Below, piece by piece: positions 14,632-21,562 of a stretch of DNA of 34,726 nucleotides. The translations under genes and the position numbers were made by a program. Position 1 is the stretch's first letter. Each line of letters begins with the position of its first letter. The notes beneath the pieces are model-generated. The model was not told the origin of the DNA and searched no databases. It worked only from the letters and a program-made list of their open reading frames with translations. Origin of the DNA: JAWVEV01 sp033856535 (GTDB taxonomy: Bacteria; Actinomycetota; Thermoleophilia; Miltoncostaeales; Miltoncostaeaceae); contig JAWVEV010000043.1 in the NCBI GenBank assembly GCA_033856535.1, forward strand, positions 1-34,726, written 5' to 3'.

Positions 14632-16164
14632 ATGGCCGACGGCACCTTCTACGTCACCACGCCGATCTACTACGTGAACGCGGACCCGCACATCGGGCAC
14701 GCCTACACGACGATCATGGCCGACATCCTGGCCCGGCATCACCGCCAGCGGGGCGAGGACGTCTGGTACCTGACCGGCACGGACGAGCACGGCGACAAGG
14801 TGGCCCGCTCGGCCGCCGCGCTCGGGCGCACGCCGCGCGAGCACGCCGACGCGTTGTCGGCCCGCTTCCGCGCGCTGGGCGAGCACCTCGGGGCGAGCAA
14901 CGACTTCTTCATCCGCACCACCGACGCCGGCCACGTCGCGGTGGTGCAGGAGCTGGTCGAGCGGATGCGCGCCTCGGGCGACATCTACAAGGGCAGCTAC
15001 GGCGGCTGGTACTGCACGGCCTGCGAGGCCTTCTACGCCGAGGACGACCTGCGCGAGGGCGGGCTCTGCCCGATCCACGGCACGCCGGTGGAGTGGCTGG
15101 AGGAGGAGAACTGGTTCTTCCGCCTCTCGGCCTACCAGGGGCCGCTGCTGGCGCTCTACGAGGCGCGCCCCGACTTCATCACGCCGCGGCACCGCCTGAA
15201 CGAGGCGCGCAGCTATGTCGCCGGCGGGCTCGAGGACCTCTCGATCTCGCGGTCCCAGATCGACTGGGGCGTCCAGGTGCCCTGGGACCACGAGCAGGTC
15301 GTCTACGTCTGGGTCGACGCGCTGATCAACTACTACAGCGCGCTCACCTACGCCCGGCCGGGCGAGGACCTGGTGGCGCGCTACTGGCCGGCGGACGTGC
15401 ACGTGATGGCCAAGGACATCCTGCGCTTCCACGGGGTGATCTGGCCGGCGATGCTGATGGCCGCCGGCATCGAGGTGCCCCGCCGCCTGGCCGTGCACGG
15501 CTATGTGCTGAAGGGCGGCGAGCGCATGAGCAAGACCACGGGCAACGTGGTCGACCCGAACCCGTTCATCGAGCGCTACGGAATCGACGCGCTGCGCTAC
15601 TACCTGGCGCGCGAGATCCGCTTCGGCGAGGACGGCACGTTCACCGCCGAGGGCTTCGACCAGCGGTACGCGCGCGAGCTGGCCAACGAGCTCGGCAACC
15701 TCATCAACCGGGTCACGAGCATGGTGGACCGCTACCGCGGCGGCGAGGTCCCCGCGGACCCCGGCGGCGATGCCGCGCTGGCCGCGGAGGTCGCCTCCAC
15801 GGTCGACGCCGTCACGGCCCACATCGACGCGCTCGACCTGACGCGGGCGCTCGAGGAGGCCTGGAGCCTGGTGCGCCGGCTCAACCAGCTCGTCGAGGAG
15901 CGCGCGCCCTGGACGCTGGCCAAGGACCCGGACCGCGCCGGCGAGCTCGACCAGGTGCTGGCCAGCCTGGCCGAGGGCCTGCGCGCGGCGGCGATCCTCG
16001 TGTGGCCCTACATCCCCGGCTCGGCCGAGCGGATCCTCGAGCGGCTGGGGCAGCCCGCCGACGAGGTGTCGCTGGCGCGCGCCGCCTGGGGCGCCGGCGT
16101 CCCGGGCGCCCGCGTGAGCCCCGGCGATCCGCTGTTCCCGCGCGTGGAGGAGGAGGCGGCGTAG
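14632..16164 (+). CDS. metG: Methionine--tRNA ligase
   Basis: A 510-residue class I aminoacyl-tRNA synthetase that charges tRNA-Met. The N-terminal catalytic core begins FYVTTPIYYVNADPHIGHAY with the HIGH motif. A zinc-type connective domain has C-x2-C in WYCTACEAFY and C-x2-H in GLCPIHG. KMSKS appears as RMSKTTG after YVLKGGE. The helical anticodon-binding domain covers about 360-505. There is no C-terminal tRNA-binding (EMAP-like) extension, as in the shorter bacterial form. The gene heads the operon metG-tatD-rsmA-ispE. Its stop codon TAG overlaps the apparent start of tatD (GTAG). Transcription probably begins at or next to its ATG. Confidence 0.97.
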   Translation: MADGTFYVTTPIYYVNADPHIGHAYTTIMADILARHHRQRGEDVWYLTGTDEHGDKVARSAAALGRTPREHADALSARFRALGEHLGASNDFFIRTTDAGHVAVVQELVERMRASGDIYKGSYGGWYCTACEAFYAEDDLREGGLCPIHGTPVEWLEEENWFFRLSAYQGPLLALYEARPDFITPRHRLNEARSYVAGGLEDLSISRSQIDWGVQVPWDHEQVVYVWVDALINYYSALTYARPGEDLVARYWPADVHVMAKDILRFHGVIWPAMLMAAGIEVPRRLAVHGYVLKGGERMSKTTGNVVDPNPFIERYGIDALRYYLAREIRFGEDGTFTAEGFDQRYARELANELGNLINRVTSMVDRYRGGEVPADPGGDAALAAEVASTVDAVTAHIDALDLTRALEEAWSLVRRLNQLVEERAPWTLAKDPDRAGELDQVLASLAEGLRAAAILVWPYIPGSAERILERLGQPADEVSLARAAWGAGVPGARVSPGDPLFPRVEEEAA

Positions 16165-16907
16165 TCGACACGCACGCCCACCTGGACTCGTGCGAGGACG
16201 CGCCGGCGGCGCTCGTCGAGGAGGCCCGGGCGGCCGGCGTGGAGCGCATCGTGACCATCGGCGTGGGGCGCGCCTCCAGCGAGCGCGCGATCGCGCTGGC
16301 CGAGGCCCACCCCGAGGTGTCCGCCGCGATCGGCATCCACCCGCACGACGCCGCCGGCTACACGCCCGCCGACGACGCCTGGCTGCGCGAGCTGGGCTCC
16401 CACCCGGCGGTGGTCGCGATCGGCGAGTGCGGGCTCGACTACCACCGCAACCTCTCGCCGCCCCACGCTCAGCGGCGGGCCTTCGACGCCCAGATCGGCG
16501 TGGCGATCGAGTGCGGCAAGCCGCTGGTGATCCACACTCGCGAGGCCGCCGACGACACCCTGGCCCAGCTGGCCGGCGCCGGCGAGCATCCGGTCGTGCT
16601 CCACTGCTTCAGCCTCCCCGAGCGCCTCGACGAGGTGCTCGGGCGCGGCTACATGACCAGCTTCGCCGGCCAGGTCACCTACCCCAAGGCGACCGACCTG
16701 CAGGAGGCCGCCCGGCTCGTGCCCGACGACCGGCTGCTGGTGGAGACCGACAGCCCCTACCTCGCGCCGGTGCCGCGCCGCGGCCGGCCGAACCGGCCGG
16801 CGAACGTCGCCCACACGCTGCGCTTCCTGGCCGAGCTGCGCGGGGTGGAGCCCGCCGCGCTCGATGCCCTCACCACCGCCAACGCCGCCCGCGTCTTCGG
16901 CTGGTAG
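16161..16907 (+). CDS. tatD: TatD family metal-dependent hydrolase/deoxyribonuclease, non-canonical start
   Basis: A 248-residue TIM-barrel hydrolase with the metal ligands of the TatD family: HxH in DTHAHLDSC at the N terminus, the Glu in IGECGLDYHRN near 90, H in PLVIHTREA near 120, H in VLHCFS near 147, and D in LLVETDSPYLAPVP near 197. TatD enzymes are Mg-dependent 3'-5' exonucleases linked to DNA repair. The start is a puzzle: the frame has no ATG, GTG or TTG between GTG 16002 and the essential HxH. A strong GGAGGAGG (16146-16156) points to GTA at 16161 or GTC at 16164. GTA gives the family-like N terminus (M)VDTHAHLD and is used here. The gene follows metG with a 4-bp overlap. Confidence 0.9.
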   Translation, partial: VVDTHAHLDSCEDAPAALVEEARAAGVERIVTIGVGRASSERAIALAEAHPEVSAAIGIHPHDAAGYTPADDAWLRELGSHPAVVAIGECGLDYHRNLSPPHAQRRAFDAQIGVAIECGKPLVIHTREAADDTLAQLAGAGEHPVVLHCFSLPERLDEVLGRGYMTSFAGQVTYPKATDLQEAARLVPDDRLLVETDSPYLAPVPRRGRPNRPANVAHTLRFLAELRGVEPAALDALTTANAARVFGW

Positions 16908-16932
16908 CGCGCCGGGGCCGCGGCTCGGCGTG

Positions 16933-17730
16933 ATGCGCCTGCTGGAGGCACACGGCCTGCGCCCGGACACGGAGCTCGGCCAGCACTTCCTGCTCGACGA
17001 GAACCTGGTCGACCTGAGCGTGCGCGCCGGCGAGGTGGGGCCCGAGGACGTGGCGCTGGAGGTGGGCCCCGGGGTCGGCGTGCTGACCGTGGCCCTCGCC
17101 CGGGCCGCGCGGGTCGTACACGCGGTGGAGCTCGACCGGCGGCTGGAGCCGGCGCTGGCCGAGGCCCTGGCCGGCCTCGACAACGTGCGCCTGCAATGGG
17201 GCGACGCGATGCGGGTCGACCTGGAGGGGCTCGACCCGGCCCCCACCCGGCTGGTCGCGAACCTGCCCTACGACATCGCGACGCCGCTGGTGGTCGAGAG
17301 CCTGTGGCGGCTGCCGTCGGTGGCGATGTGGTGCGTGATGGTGCAGCGCGAGGTGGCCGATCGGTGGCTGGCGCCGCCGGGGAGCCGGCTCTACGGGGGC
17401 GCGTCGGTGCTGATCGCGCTGGCGGCCGAGCCGGCGTTCCGGCGATCCGTGGGGCGCGAGGTGTTCACGCCGCGGCCGCGGGTCGACTCGGCGCTGGTGG
17501 CGCTGCGCCGGACCGGGCCGGCGCCCTCGGAGGCGACGCGGTCGCTGGTGAGGGCGGCGTTCGGGCAGCGGCGCAAGACCCTGGCGAACGCGCTGGCCGG
17601 CGCCGGCGCGGACAAGGGGCAGGTGGCGGGGGCGCTGGCGGACCTCGGCATCCCGGCGGGGGCCCGGGCGGCGGACCTCGCGCCGGAGGCGTTTCCCCGG
17701 CTGGCGGAGCGGCTGGCATGGACCGGCTGA
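16933..17730 (+). CDS. rsmA: 16S rRNA (A1518/A1519-N6) dimethyltransferase RsmA/KsgA
   Basis: A 265-residue SAM-dependent enzyme that dimethylates two adjacent adenines near the 3' end of 16S rRNA. Family motifs are LGQHFLLDENLVDL near the N terminus, the SAM site ALEVGPGVGVLTVAL, the acidic AVELDRRL, the catalytic NLPYDIATPLV, and the C-terminal FGQRRKTLANAL. ATG 16933 is chosen; GTG immediately before it (16930) and ATG 16864 inside tatD are alternatives. It follows tatD by 25 bp and overlaps ispE by 13 bp. The Rpf-type gene often found between tatD and rsmA in actinobacteria is absent. Confidence 0.95.
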   Translation: MRLLEAHGLRPDTELGQHFLLDENLVDLSVRAGEVGPEDVALEVGPGVGVLTVALARAARVVHAVELDRRLEPALAEALAGLDNVRLQWGDAMRVDLEGLDPAPTRLVANLPYDIATPLVVESLWRLPSVAMWCVMVQREVADRWLAPPGSRLYGGASVLIALAAEPAFRRSVGREVFTPRPRVDSALVALRRTGPAPSEATRSLVRAAFGQRRKTLANALAGAGADKGQVAGALADLGIPAGARAADLAPEAFPRLAERLAWTG

Positions 17731-18536
17731 CGCTCGAGGCGCCGGCCAAGCTCAACCTGCGGCTGCTGGTCGGGCCGCTGGGCGCGGACGGCTACCACCC
17801 GCTCGAGAGCCTGATGGTCGCGCTGGACGGGCTGGCCGACACGGTGCACGCCCGGGTCGCGCCGGCGCGCGCGGTGACGTGCCCCGGCATCGAGGGGCCG
17901 GCCAACCTGGCCTGGCGGGCGCTGGACGAGCTGGAGCGCGAGGCCGGCCGGCCGCTGCCCCTCGAGGTGCGGATCGAGAAGCGGATCCCGGCGCAGGCCG
18001 GTCTGGGCGGGGGGTCGAGCGACGCCGCCGCGGCCCTGCGCGCAGCTGACGAGCTGTACGGCCTCGGCCTGGGGCCGGCGCGGCTGGAGGCGGTGGCGGC
18101 GCGGGTGGGCGCCGACGTGCCGTTCTTCGTGCGGGGCGGGTGCCAATGGGCGCGGGGGCGTGGGGAGCTGCTGGAGCCGGCGCCGGCGCCGCGGTTCGCG
18201 GCCCTGCTGGCGATGCCGGGCTTCGGGCTGTCGACGCCGGCGGTCTACCGGGCCTTCGACCGGCTGCCCGCCCCGCCGGCGGGGGACGGGCGGCCGGCGC
18301 CGGCCGGGCTCCCCGCGCTGGCCGGCTGGGTCCGCAACGACCTGTGGCCGCCGGCCCTGGCGCTGCGGCCGGGGCTGGGGGCGGTGGCGCGGGCGCTGCG
18401 CGCCGCCGGCGCCGAGACGGCGCTGCTCTGCGGCAGCGGGTCGGCGGTGGCGGGCCTGTTCGAGGACGCGGCCGCGGCGGAGCGGGCGAGGCCGGCGCTG
18501 GCGGCGATCCCGACGGCGGTGGTCACCTCGGGCTGA
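17718..18536 (+). CDS. ispE: 4-diphosphocytidyl-2-C-methyl-D-erythritol kinase
   Basis: A 272-residue GHMP kinase of the non-mevalonate (MEP) isoprenoid pathway; it phosphorylates CDP-methylerythritol. The substrate-site lysine is K11 in APAKLNLRLLVG. GYHPLESLM follows. The ATP loop is PAQAGLGGGSSDAAAAL near 91-107, VGADVPFFVRGG carries the catalytic Asp, and the third GHMP motif is LLCGSGSAVAGLF near the C terminus. The ATG lies inside the last codons of rsmA (13-bp overlap), so translation is coupled. It is the last gene of the metG operon; a repeat-bearing gap of 627 bp follows. Confidence 0.95.
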   Translation: MDRLTLEAPAKLNLRLLVGPLGADGYHPLESLMVALDGLADTVHARVAPARAVTCPGIEGPANLAWRALDELEREAGRPLPLEVRIEKRIPAQAGLGGGSSDAAAALRAADELYGLGLGPARLEAVAARVGADVPFFVRGGCQWARGRGELLEPAPAPRFAALLAMPGFGLSTPAVYRAFDRLPAPPAGDGRPAPAGLPALAGWVRNDLWPPALALRPGLGAVARALRAAGAETALLCGSGSAVAGLFEDAAAAERARPALAAIPTAVVTSG

Positions 18537-18558
18537 CGCGGGCCGGGACCGCGTGCAG

Positions 18559-18585
18559 GGCGCCACTTGGCGTCCGCGACGTCAG
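18559..18585. repeat. 27-bp direct repeat, copy 1
   Basis: Starts GGCGCCACTTGGCGTC and ends CGACGTCAG. It is identical over 27 bp to the copy at 18616-18642. It contains GGCGCCA and TTGGCGTC, so each copy is partly self-complementary. Confidence 0.85.
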
Positions 18586-18615
18586 CTGACGCGAGGGCCT
18601 CCCGCTCTCCCCCGA

Positions 18616-18642
18616 GGCGCCACTTGGCGTCCGCGACGTCAG
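18616..18642. repeat. 27-bp direct repeat, copy 2
   Basis: Identical to the copy 57 bp upstream. Here the repeat is followed by GTGGCGCC, which is the complement of its own first eight bases, closing a larger inverted repeat. Confidence 0.85.
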
Positions 18643-18644
18643 GT

Positions 18645-18709
18645 GGCGCCGGGCTCCGACGCCGCCCCGTCGCCCGGTGTCCAATCGGCCCGGGCGCGGC
18701 CGATCGGCC
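18645..18709. repeat. Single dispersed copy of the B-A palindromic module
   Basis: Positions 18679-18709 match the last A element of the 32-33 kb array at about 26 of 31 bases, starting GTCCAATC and including CGCGGCC. A B-like GGCG...GCC element begins 34 bp before it (18645-18663), the same B-to-A distance as in the array (33-34 bp in most units). Confidence 0.6.
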
Positions 18710-19163
18710 GCGGGCGCCCACTTGATTTCTCACGGCCACGGGCCCCGCGGTCCCGTCGAGGCAGGCTGTCCAGCGCTCGCGGGGCGCGCCGGCCGGCCTC
18801 GAAGCCCTCGGACGATCGGCGGAGCGGAGCGCTTCGGGATCTGTCCAGAAGGTTTGTGACTCGAGAGCTGTCCCAGCCGGAGCTGCAGCGCTTCTACGCG
18901 CTGGGTGAGCCCACGGGCCCGGAGCAATCGGCCCCGGCGCCGCCAAATGCCATCCCCCGAGCACACCGCCGCCGGCCTCTCGGTCGGTGGCGGGTGCGGG
19001 TGACGACAACGGGGCGCGTCAGGCGCCGAATTCAGAGTGGCGCGGCAGCGCGGCAGGCCTCTGAGCCCCAGGATCCTGCCCTTGAGCTGGTCGGTTCACC
19101 CGCACCCGGGGCGATCCTCCCACCTTCCGCGCGGCCCGTCGAGGGGAGGTCCGTCCGCCCGGC

Positions 19164-19919
19164 TCAGGGCCCCGGGAAGCGCGCCCCGAGCCAAGCGTCG
19201 AACGTCGTCGCCGCCAGCCGGGCGCCCGGCGCCGGCAGCAGGACCTCGCCGGCGGCCTCGGGCCCGAAGACGCCGCCGCGCCAGCTCGGCAGCAGCCGGA
19301 TCGGGTCGCCCTTGGCGGCCATCACCCGGCGCGCCATGTCCACCAGGTCCTCCGGCTGCGGCCCCGCCAGGTCGGGCGCGCGACCCAGCGCCGGCCCGGC
19401 CGCCACCTCGGCCAGCACGGCGCCGACGTCAGCCGCGGCGACCGGCTGCATCAGCAGCGGCGCCACGGCGGCCTCGCCGCCGCGCCGGGTCCGTGCCACC
19501 ACCGTCTCGGCGAACTCGTGGAACTGGGCGGCGCGCACGATCGTGGCGGCCACCGGGCTCTCGGCCATCAGCCCCTCCTGGCGGCGCTTGCCGGCGTAGT
19601 GCGCGTTGCCCTCGATCCGGTCCAGACCGAGGATCGAGAGCAGGACGTGGTGCCGCACGCCGGCGCGCTGCTCGGCCGCCAGCAGGATCTCGGTGGCGGC
19701 CCCGAAGAGGGCGATCGCCTCGGCGGGCTCGTCGGCGAAGTGGTTGCTGGCGTCGACCACGGCCTCGACGCCCTCCAGCGCGTCGTCGAGCCCCTCGCCG
19801 GTCAACACGTCGACGCCCGTCGCGCGGGCGACGGCGACCGGCTCGTGACCCGCCCGGCGCAGGGCCTCGACGGTGTGGCGGCCGGCCAGGCCGGTGCCGC
19901 CGATCACGGCGATCCTCAT
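19164..19919 (-). CDS. NAD(P)-binding NmrA-like / atypical short-chain dehydrogenase family protein
   Basis: A 251-residue Rossmann-fold protein beginning MRIAVIGGTGLAGRHTVEAL with the GGTGxxG dinucleotide-binding loop. The central part (VVDASNHFADEPAEAI, HHVLLSILGLDRIEGNAHYA) resembles NmrA-like and NAD(P)H-binding DUF proteins, where the Tyr/Lys pair of classical dehydrogenases is partly preserved as YAGKRRQE. The substrate is unknown. It overlaps the upstream DUF2071 gene by an ATGA junction and has AGGAGGAGA as ribosome binding site, so the two genes form an operon. Confidence 0.85.
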   Translation of the reverse strand: MRIAVIGGTGLAGRHTVEALRRAGHEPVAVARATGVDVLTGEGLDDALEGVEAVVDASNHFADEPAEAIALFGAATEILLAAEQRAGVRHHVLLSILGLDRIEGNAHYAGKRRQEGLMAESPVAATIVRAAQFHEFAETVVARTRRGGEAAVAPLLMQPVAAADVGAVLAEVAAGPALGRAPDLAGPQPEDLVDMARRVMAAKGDPIRLLPSWRGGVFGPEAAGEVLLPAPGARLAATTFDAWLGARFPGP

Positions 19920-20674
19920 GGTCTCCTCCTCGGGCGGGCCGCCGCGGGACGCGGCAGCCAGAAGCGCGCCTCGACCCGCCGGGCGAGGTGCAGGACGGGC
20001 TCGCCGTGCGGCTCGATCCCGAACGGCCGGGTGAGGGTGTTCACGGCGATGTCGGCCTCCGCCGCCTGCAGCGGCCAGGGAGGGTGGCGCACCTCGGCCC
20101 GGCGCGCCGCGCCCCGCCGGCCGGCCGAGAGCATCCGGTATCGCTCCACGAGCCACCACTCGAAGGAGCCCGGCGCGGCGGGGGCGACCGGCCCGGCCGG
20201 CCGGTAGCGCGCCTCGAAGGCGGCGTCGGGCCCGCGCCGGTCGACGCGCCGGCTGCGGACGTCGACGGCGTCGCCCTCCCGCCGCACCGCGATCCGGGCG
20301 CGCAGGTAGGGGAGGCCGTAAAGGTGGCGCCCCACGGCGACCATCGCCGGGCTGTCGGCATCGAGGCTCAGGAACAGGACCCCGGGCAGGCCGCCGGCCG
20401 TGGCGTAGGTCCGGACGTTGATCTCGGGGAACGCGGAGGCCGGCGGGCCCCCGCGCAGCCGGGAGCCGACGATCCGCAGGGCCACGACCCCGATCCACGC
20501 CCGGCCCTCGAAGGTGTCGAGCTCGAGCCCGGCCGGCACCAGCGGCCGCAGGTGCTCGGCGGGGACCGGCCAGTGGGCGAACAGGACGTCCTCCCAGGCC
20601 TGGGCGCCCACCCACGGCCCGCCGGGCCCTGCGCCGCCCGACCGCTCAGGCGTCCCGCGCATGGGAGGGATCAT
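19916..20674 (-). CDS. DUF2071 (YqjF-like) protein
   Basis: A 252-residue protein of the DUF2071/acetoacetate-decarboxylase-like family. Characteristic stretches are WEDVLFAHWPVPAEHLRPLV followed by PAGLELDTFEGRAWIGVVAL, FPEINVRTYA, GVLFLSLDADS, HLYGLPYLRA and FEWWLVERYRMLSA. The family is common in actinobacteria and its function is not established. The start is uncertain: ATG 20674 is used, ATG 20662 is an alternative, and neither has a good ribosome binding site. The gene's TGA overlaps the ATG of the NmrA-like gene. Confidence 0.85.
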   Translation of the reverse strand: MIPPMRGTPERSGGAGPGGPWVGAQAWEDVLFAHWPVPAEHLRPLVPAGLELDTFEGRAWIGVVALRIVGSRLRGGPPASAFPEINVRTYATAGGLPGVLFLSLDADSPAMVAVGRHLYGLPYLRARIAVRREGDAVDVRSRRVDRRGPDAAFEARYRPAGPVAPAAPGSFEWWLVERYRMLSAGRRGAARRAEVRHPPWPLQAAEADIAVNTLTRPFGIEPHGEPVLHLARRVEARFWLPRPAAARPRRRP

Positions 20675-20776
20675 GCCCGGTACCGCCCCGGGCGGTCGCG
20701 CCCTCCCGCCGATGCTCCCCGGGGCGTACGGCAGAAGCCGCCTCCCGTGCGACGACAGCCCGCGCCTTCGCCAGGA

Positions 20777-20795
20777 CCATTGGGACATCCCATGG
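20777..20795. promoter_or_regulatory. Imperfect palindrome upstream of SHOCT gene
   Basis: CCAT(T)GGGA, CA, TCCCATGG: two 8-base arms with one bulged base, in the 142-bp gap between the divergent DUF2071 and SHOCT genes. It could be an operator; nothing identifies a binding protein. Confidence 0.3.
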
Positions 20796-20816
20796 TCGAA
20801 GGAACGGAGGCGGGAA

Positions 20817-21056
20817 ATGGGCTCCATCGCATTGCACGCGGGGTGGGACGGGCCGGGTCCGTGGATCGGGCTCGTCTGGCTGGCGCTCCTGGCGGCCGTC
20901 GTCACGGTGGTCGTGATCCGCGCGCGGCGCGGGTGCTTCGGTCCACGCGGCCACGGCTCCGCCGAGGCGGTGCTGGCCGAGCGGTACGCCCGCGGGCAGA
21001 TCACCGAGGACGAGTTCCGGCGCAGCAGGGCCGTGCTCAAGGACGACGGCTCCTGA
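20817..21056 (+). CDS. Small membrane protein with SHOCT domain
   Basis: A 79-residue protein with one membrane helix (about 16-35, GLVWLALLAAVVTVVVI) and a C-terminal SHOCT motif (about 48-75, AEAVLAERYARGQITEDEFR). SHOCT segments are short helical regions thought to help oligomerisation, often in phage- or stress-related and membrane proteins. The ATG follows GGAGGCGGGAA. It is too short for a more precise call. A perfect 10-bp hairpin follows the stop. Confidence 0.85.
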   Translation: MGSIALHAGWDGPGPWIGLVWLALLAAVVTVVVIRARRGCFGPRGHGSAEAVLAERYARGQITEDEFRRSRAVLKDDGS

Positions 21057-21067
21057 CGCGCCCCGAC

Positions 21068-21091
21068 GGGGCCGCGGGCGACCGCGGCCCC
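21068..21091 (+). terminator. Perfect 10-bp hairpin with GCGA loop
   Basis: GGGGCCGCGG, loop GCGA (a GNRA-type tetraloop), CCGCGGCCCC, placed 11 bp after the SHOCT gene stop. It is a very stable hairpin without a T tract and probably a terminator separating it from the ppk1 operon. Confidence 0.65.
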
Positions 21092-21167
21092 GGGTGGACG
21101 TCCGCTTCCGCCCGTCGGGGATGTGAACGGCCGGTGAACATCGCGAGGGCCGCGACCCGGCCGTCGC

Positions 21168-21173
21168 TACACT
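21168..21173 (+). promoter_or_regulatory. Candidate leaderless -10 (TACACT) of the ppk1 operon
   Basis: TACACT, identical to the hexamer before metG, ends 7 nt before the ATG of the small membrane protein gene. No Shine-Dalgarno sequence is present. Confidence 0.55.
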
Positions 21174-21180
21174 CCTTCGG

Positions 21181-21552
21181 ATGGCGCAGGCGCCGTATGT
21201 GATCGAGCAGGGCCCGCGCGGTCCCGGGGCCCGGCTCTCCCTCTGGCTGCGCGGCCGGCGCTTTCTGCTCGCCGGCATCCTCGCGCTGGCCCAGGTGCTC
21301 GCCGTGGTCGTCTTCGACCCGGGCTTCCTGCTCGCCTCGCTCGTGGCGTTCCTGGTCCTGGTGGTGGCGCTGGCGCTGGCCACCCGGGTGCGCAAGGGCG
21401 TGCTGCGCGACGTGCTCGTCATCGTCGCCATCGCCGAGGCCATGGTGGTCATCCTGCCGCTGGTGCTCGGCCTGTCGGTCGTCCTGGGCCTGCTGGTCGC
21501 CGTGGTCCTGCTGGTCGCGCTGATCGCCCTCGCGATCCGCTTCCGCGTCTAG
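21181..21552 (+). CDS. Small polytopic membrane protein co-transcribed with ppk1
   Basis: A 123-residue very hydrophobic protein with about four membrane helices (roughly 27-45, 47-67, 76-96, 97-119) after a basic N-terminal segment (RLSLWLRGRRF). I do not recognise the family. The ATG follows TACACT by 7 nt, implying a leaderless transcript. The stop lies 10 bp before the ATG of ppk1, with the ppk1 ribosome binding site overlapping the end of the gene, so the two are almost surely one operon. A membrane partner of polyphosphate metabolism is a guess based on this position alone. Confidence 0.7.
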   Translation: MAQAPYVIEQGPRGPGARLSLWLRGRRFLLAGILALAQVLAVVVFDPGFLLASLVAFLVLVVALALATRVRKGVLRDVLVIVAIAEAMVVILPLVLGLSVVLGLLVAVVLLVALIALAIRFRV

Positions 21553-21562
21553 GAGAAGCCCC

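Larger units (their letters stand above)
18537..19163. other. Gene-free stretch with direct repeats and a copy of the dispersed palindromic module
   Basis: This 627-bp gap has no reading frame that I can support. Its first 180 bp hold two identical 27-bp direct repeats and one copy of the two-part module that forms the array at 32.4-33.1 kb. A third, shortened echo of the direct repeat (GGCGCCCACTTGAT) lies near 18713. Further on, a 12-bp inverted repeat (GGGTGCGGGTGA at 18992-19003; its complement at 19096-19107) brackets 92 bp. The remainder shows nothing recognisable. Confidence 0.6.

Noticed and set aside
18677..18966. Small open reading frames in the gap after ispE
   Set aside because: They have no ribosome binding site or leaderless hexamer, no recognisable features, and overlap the repeats.
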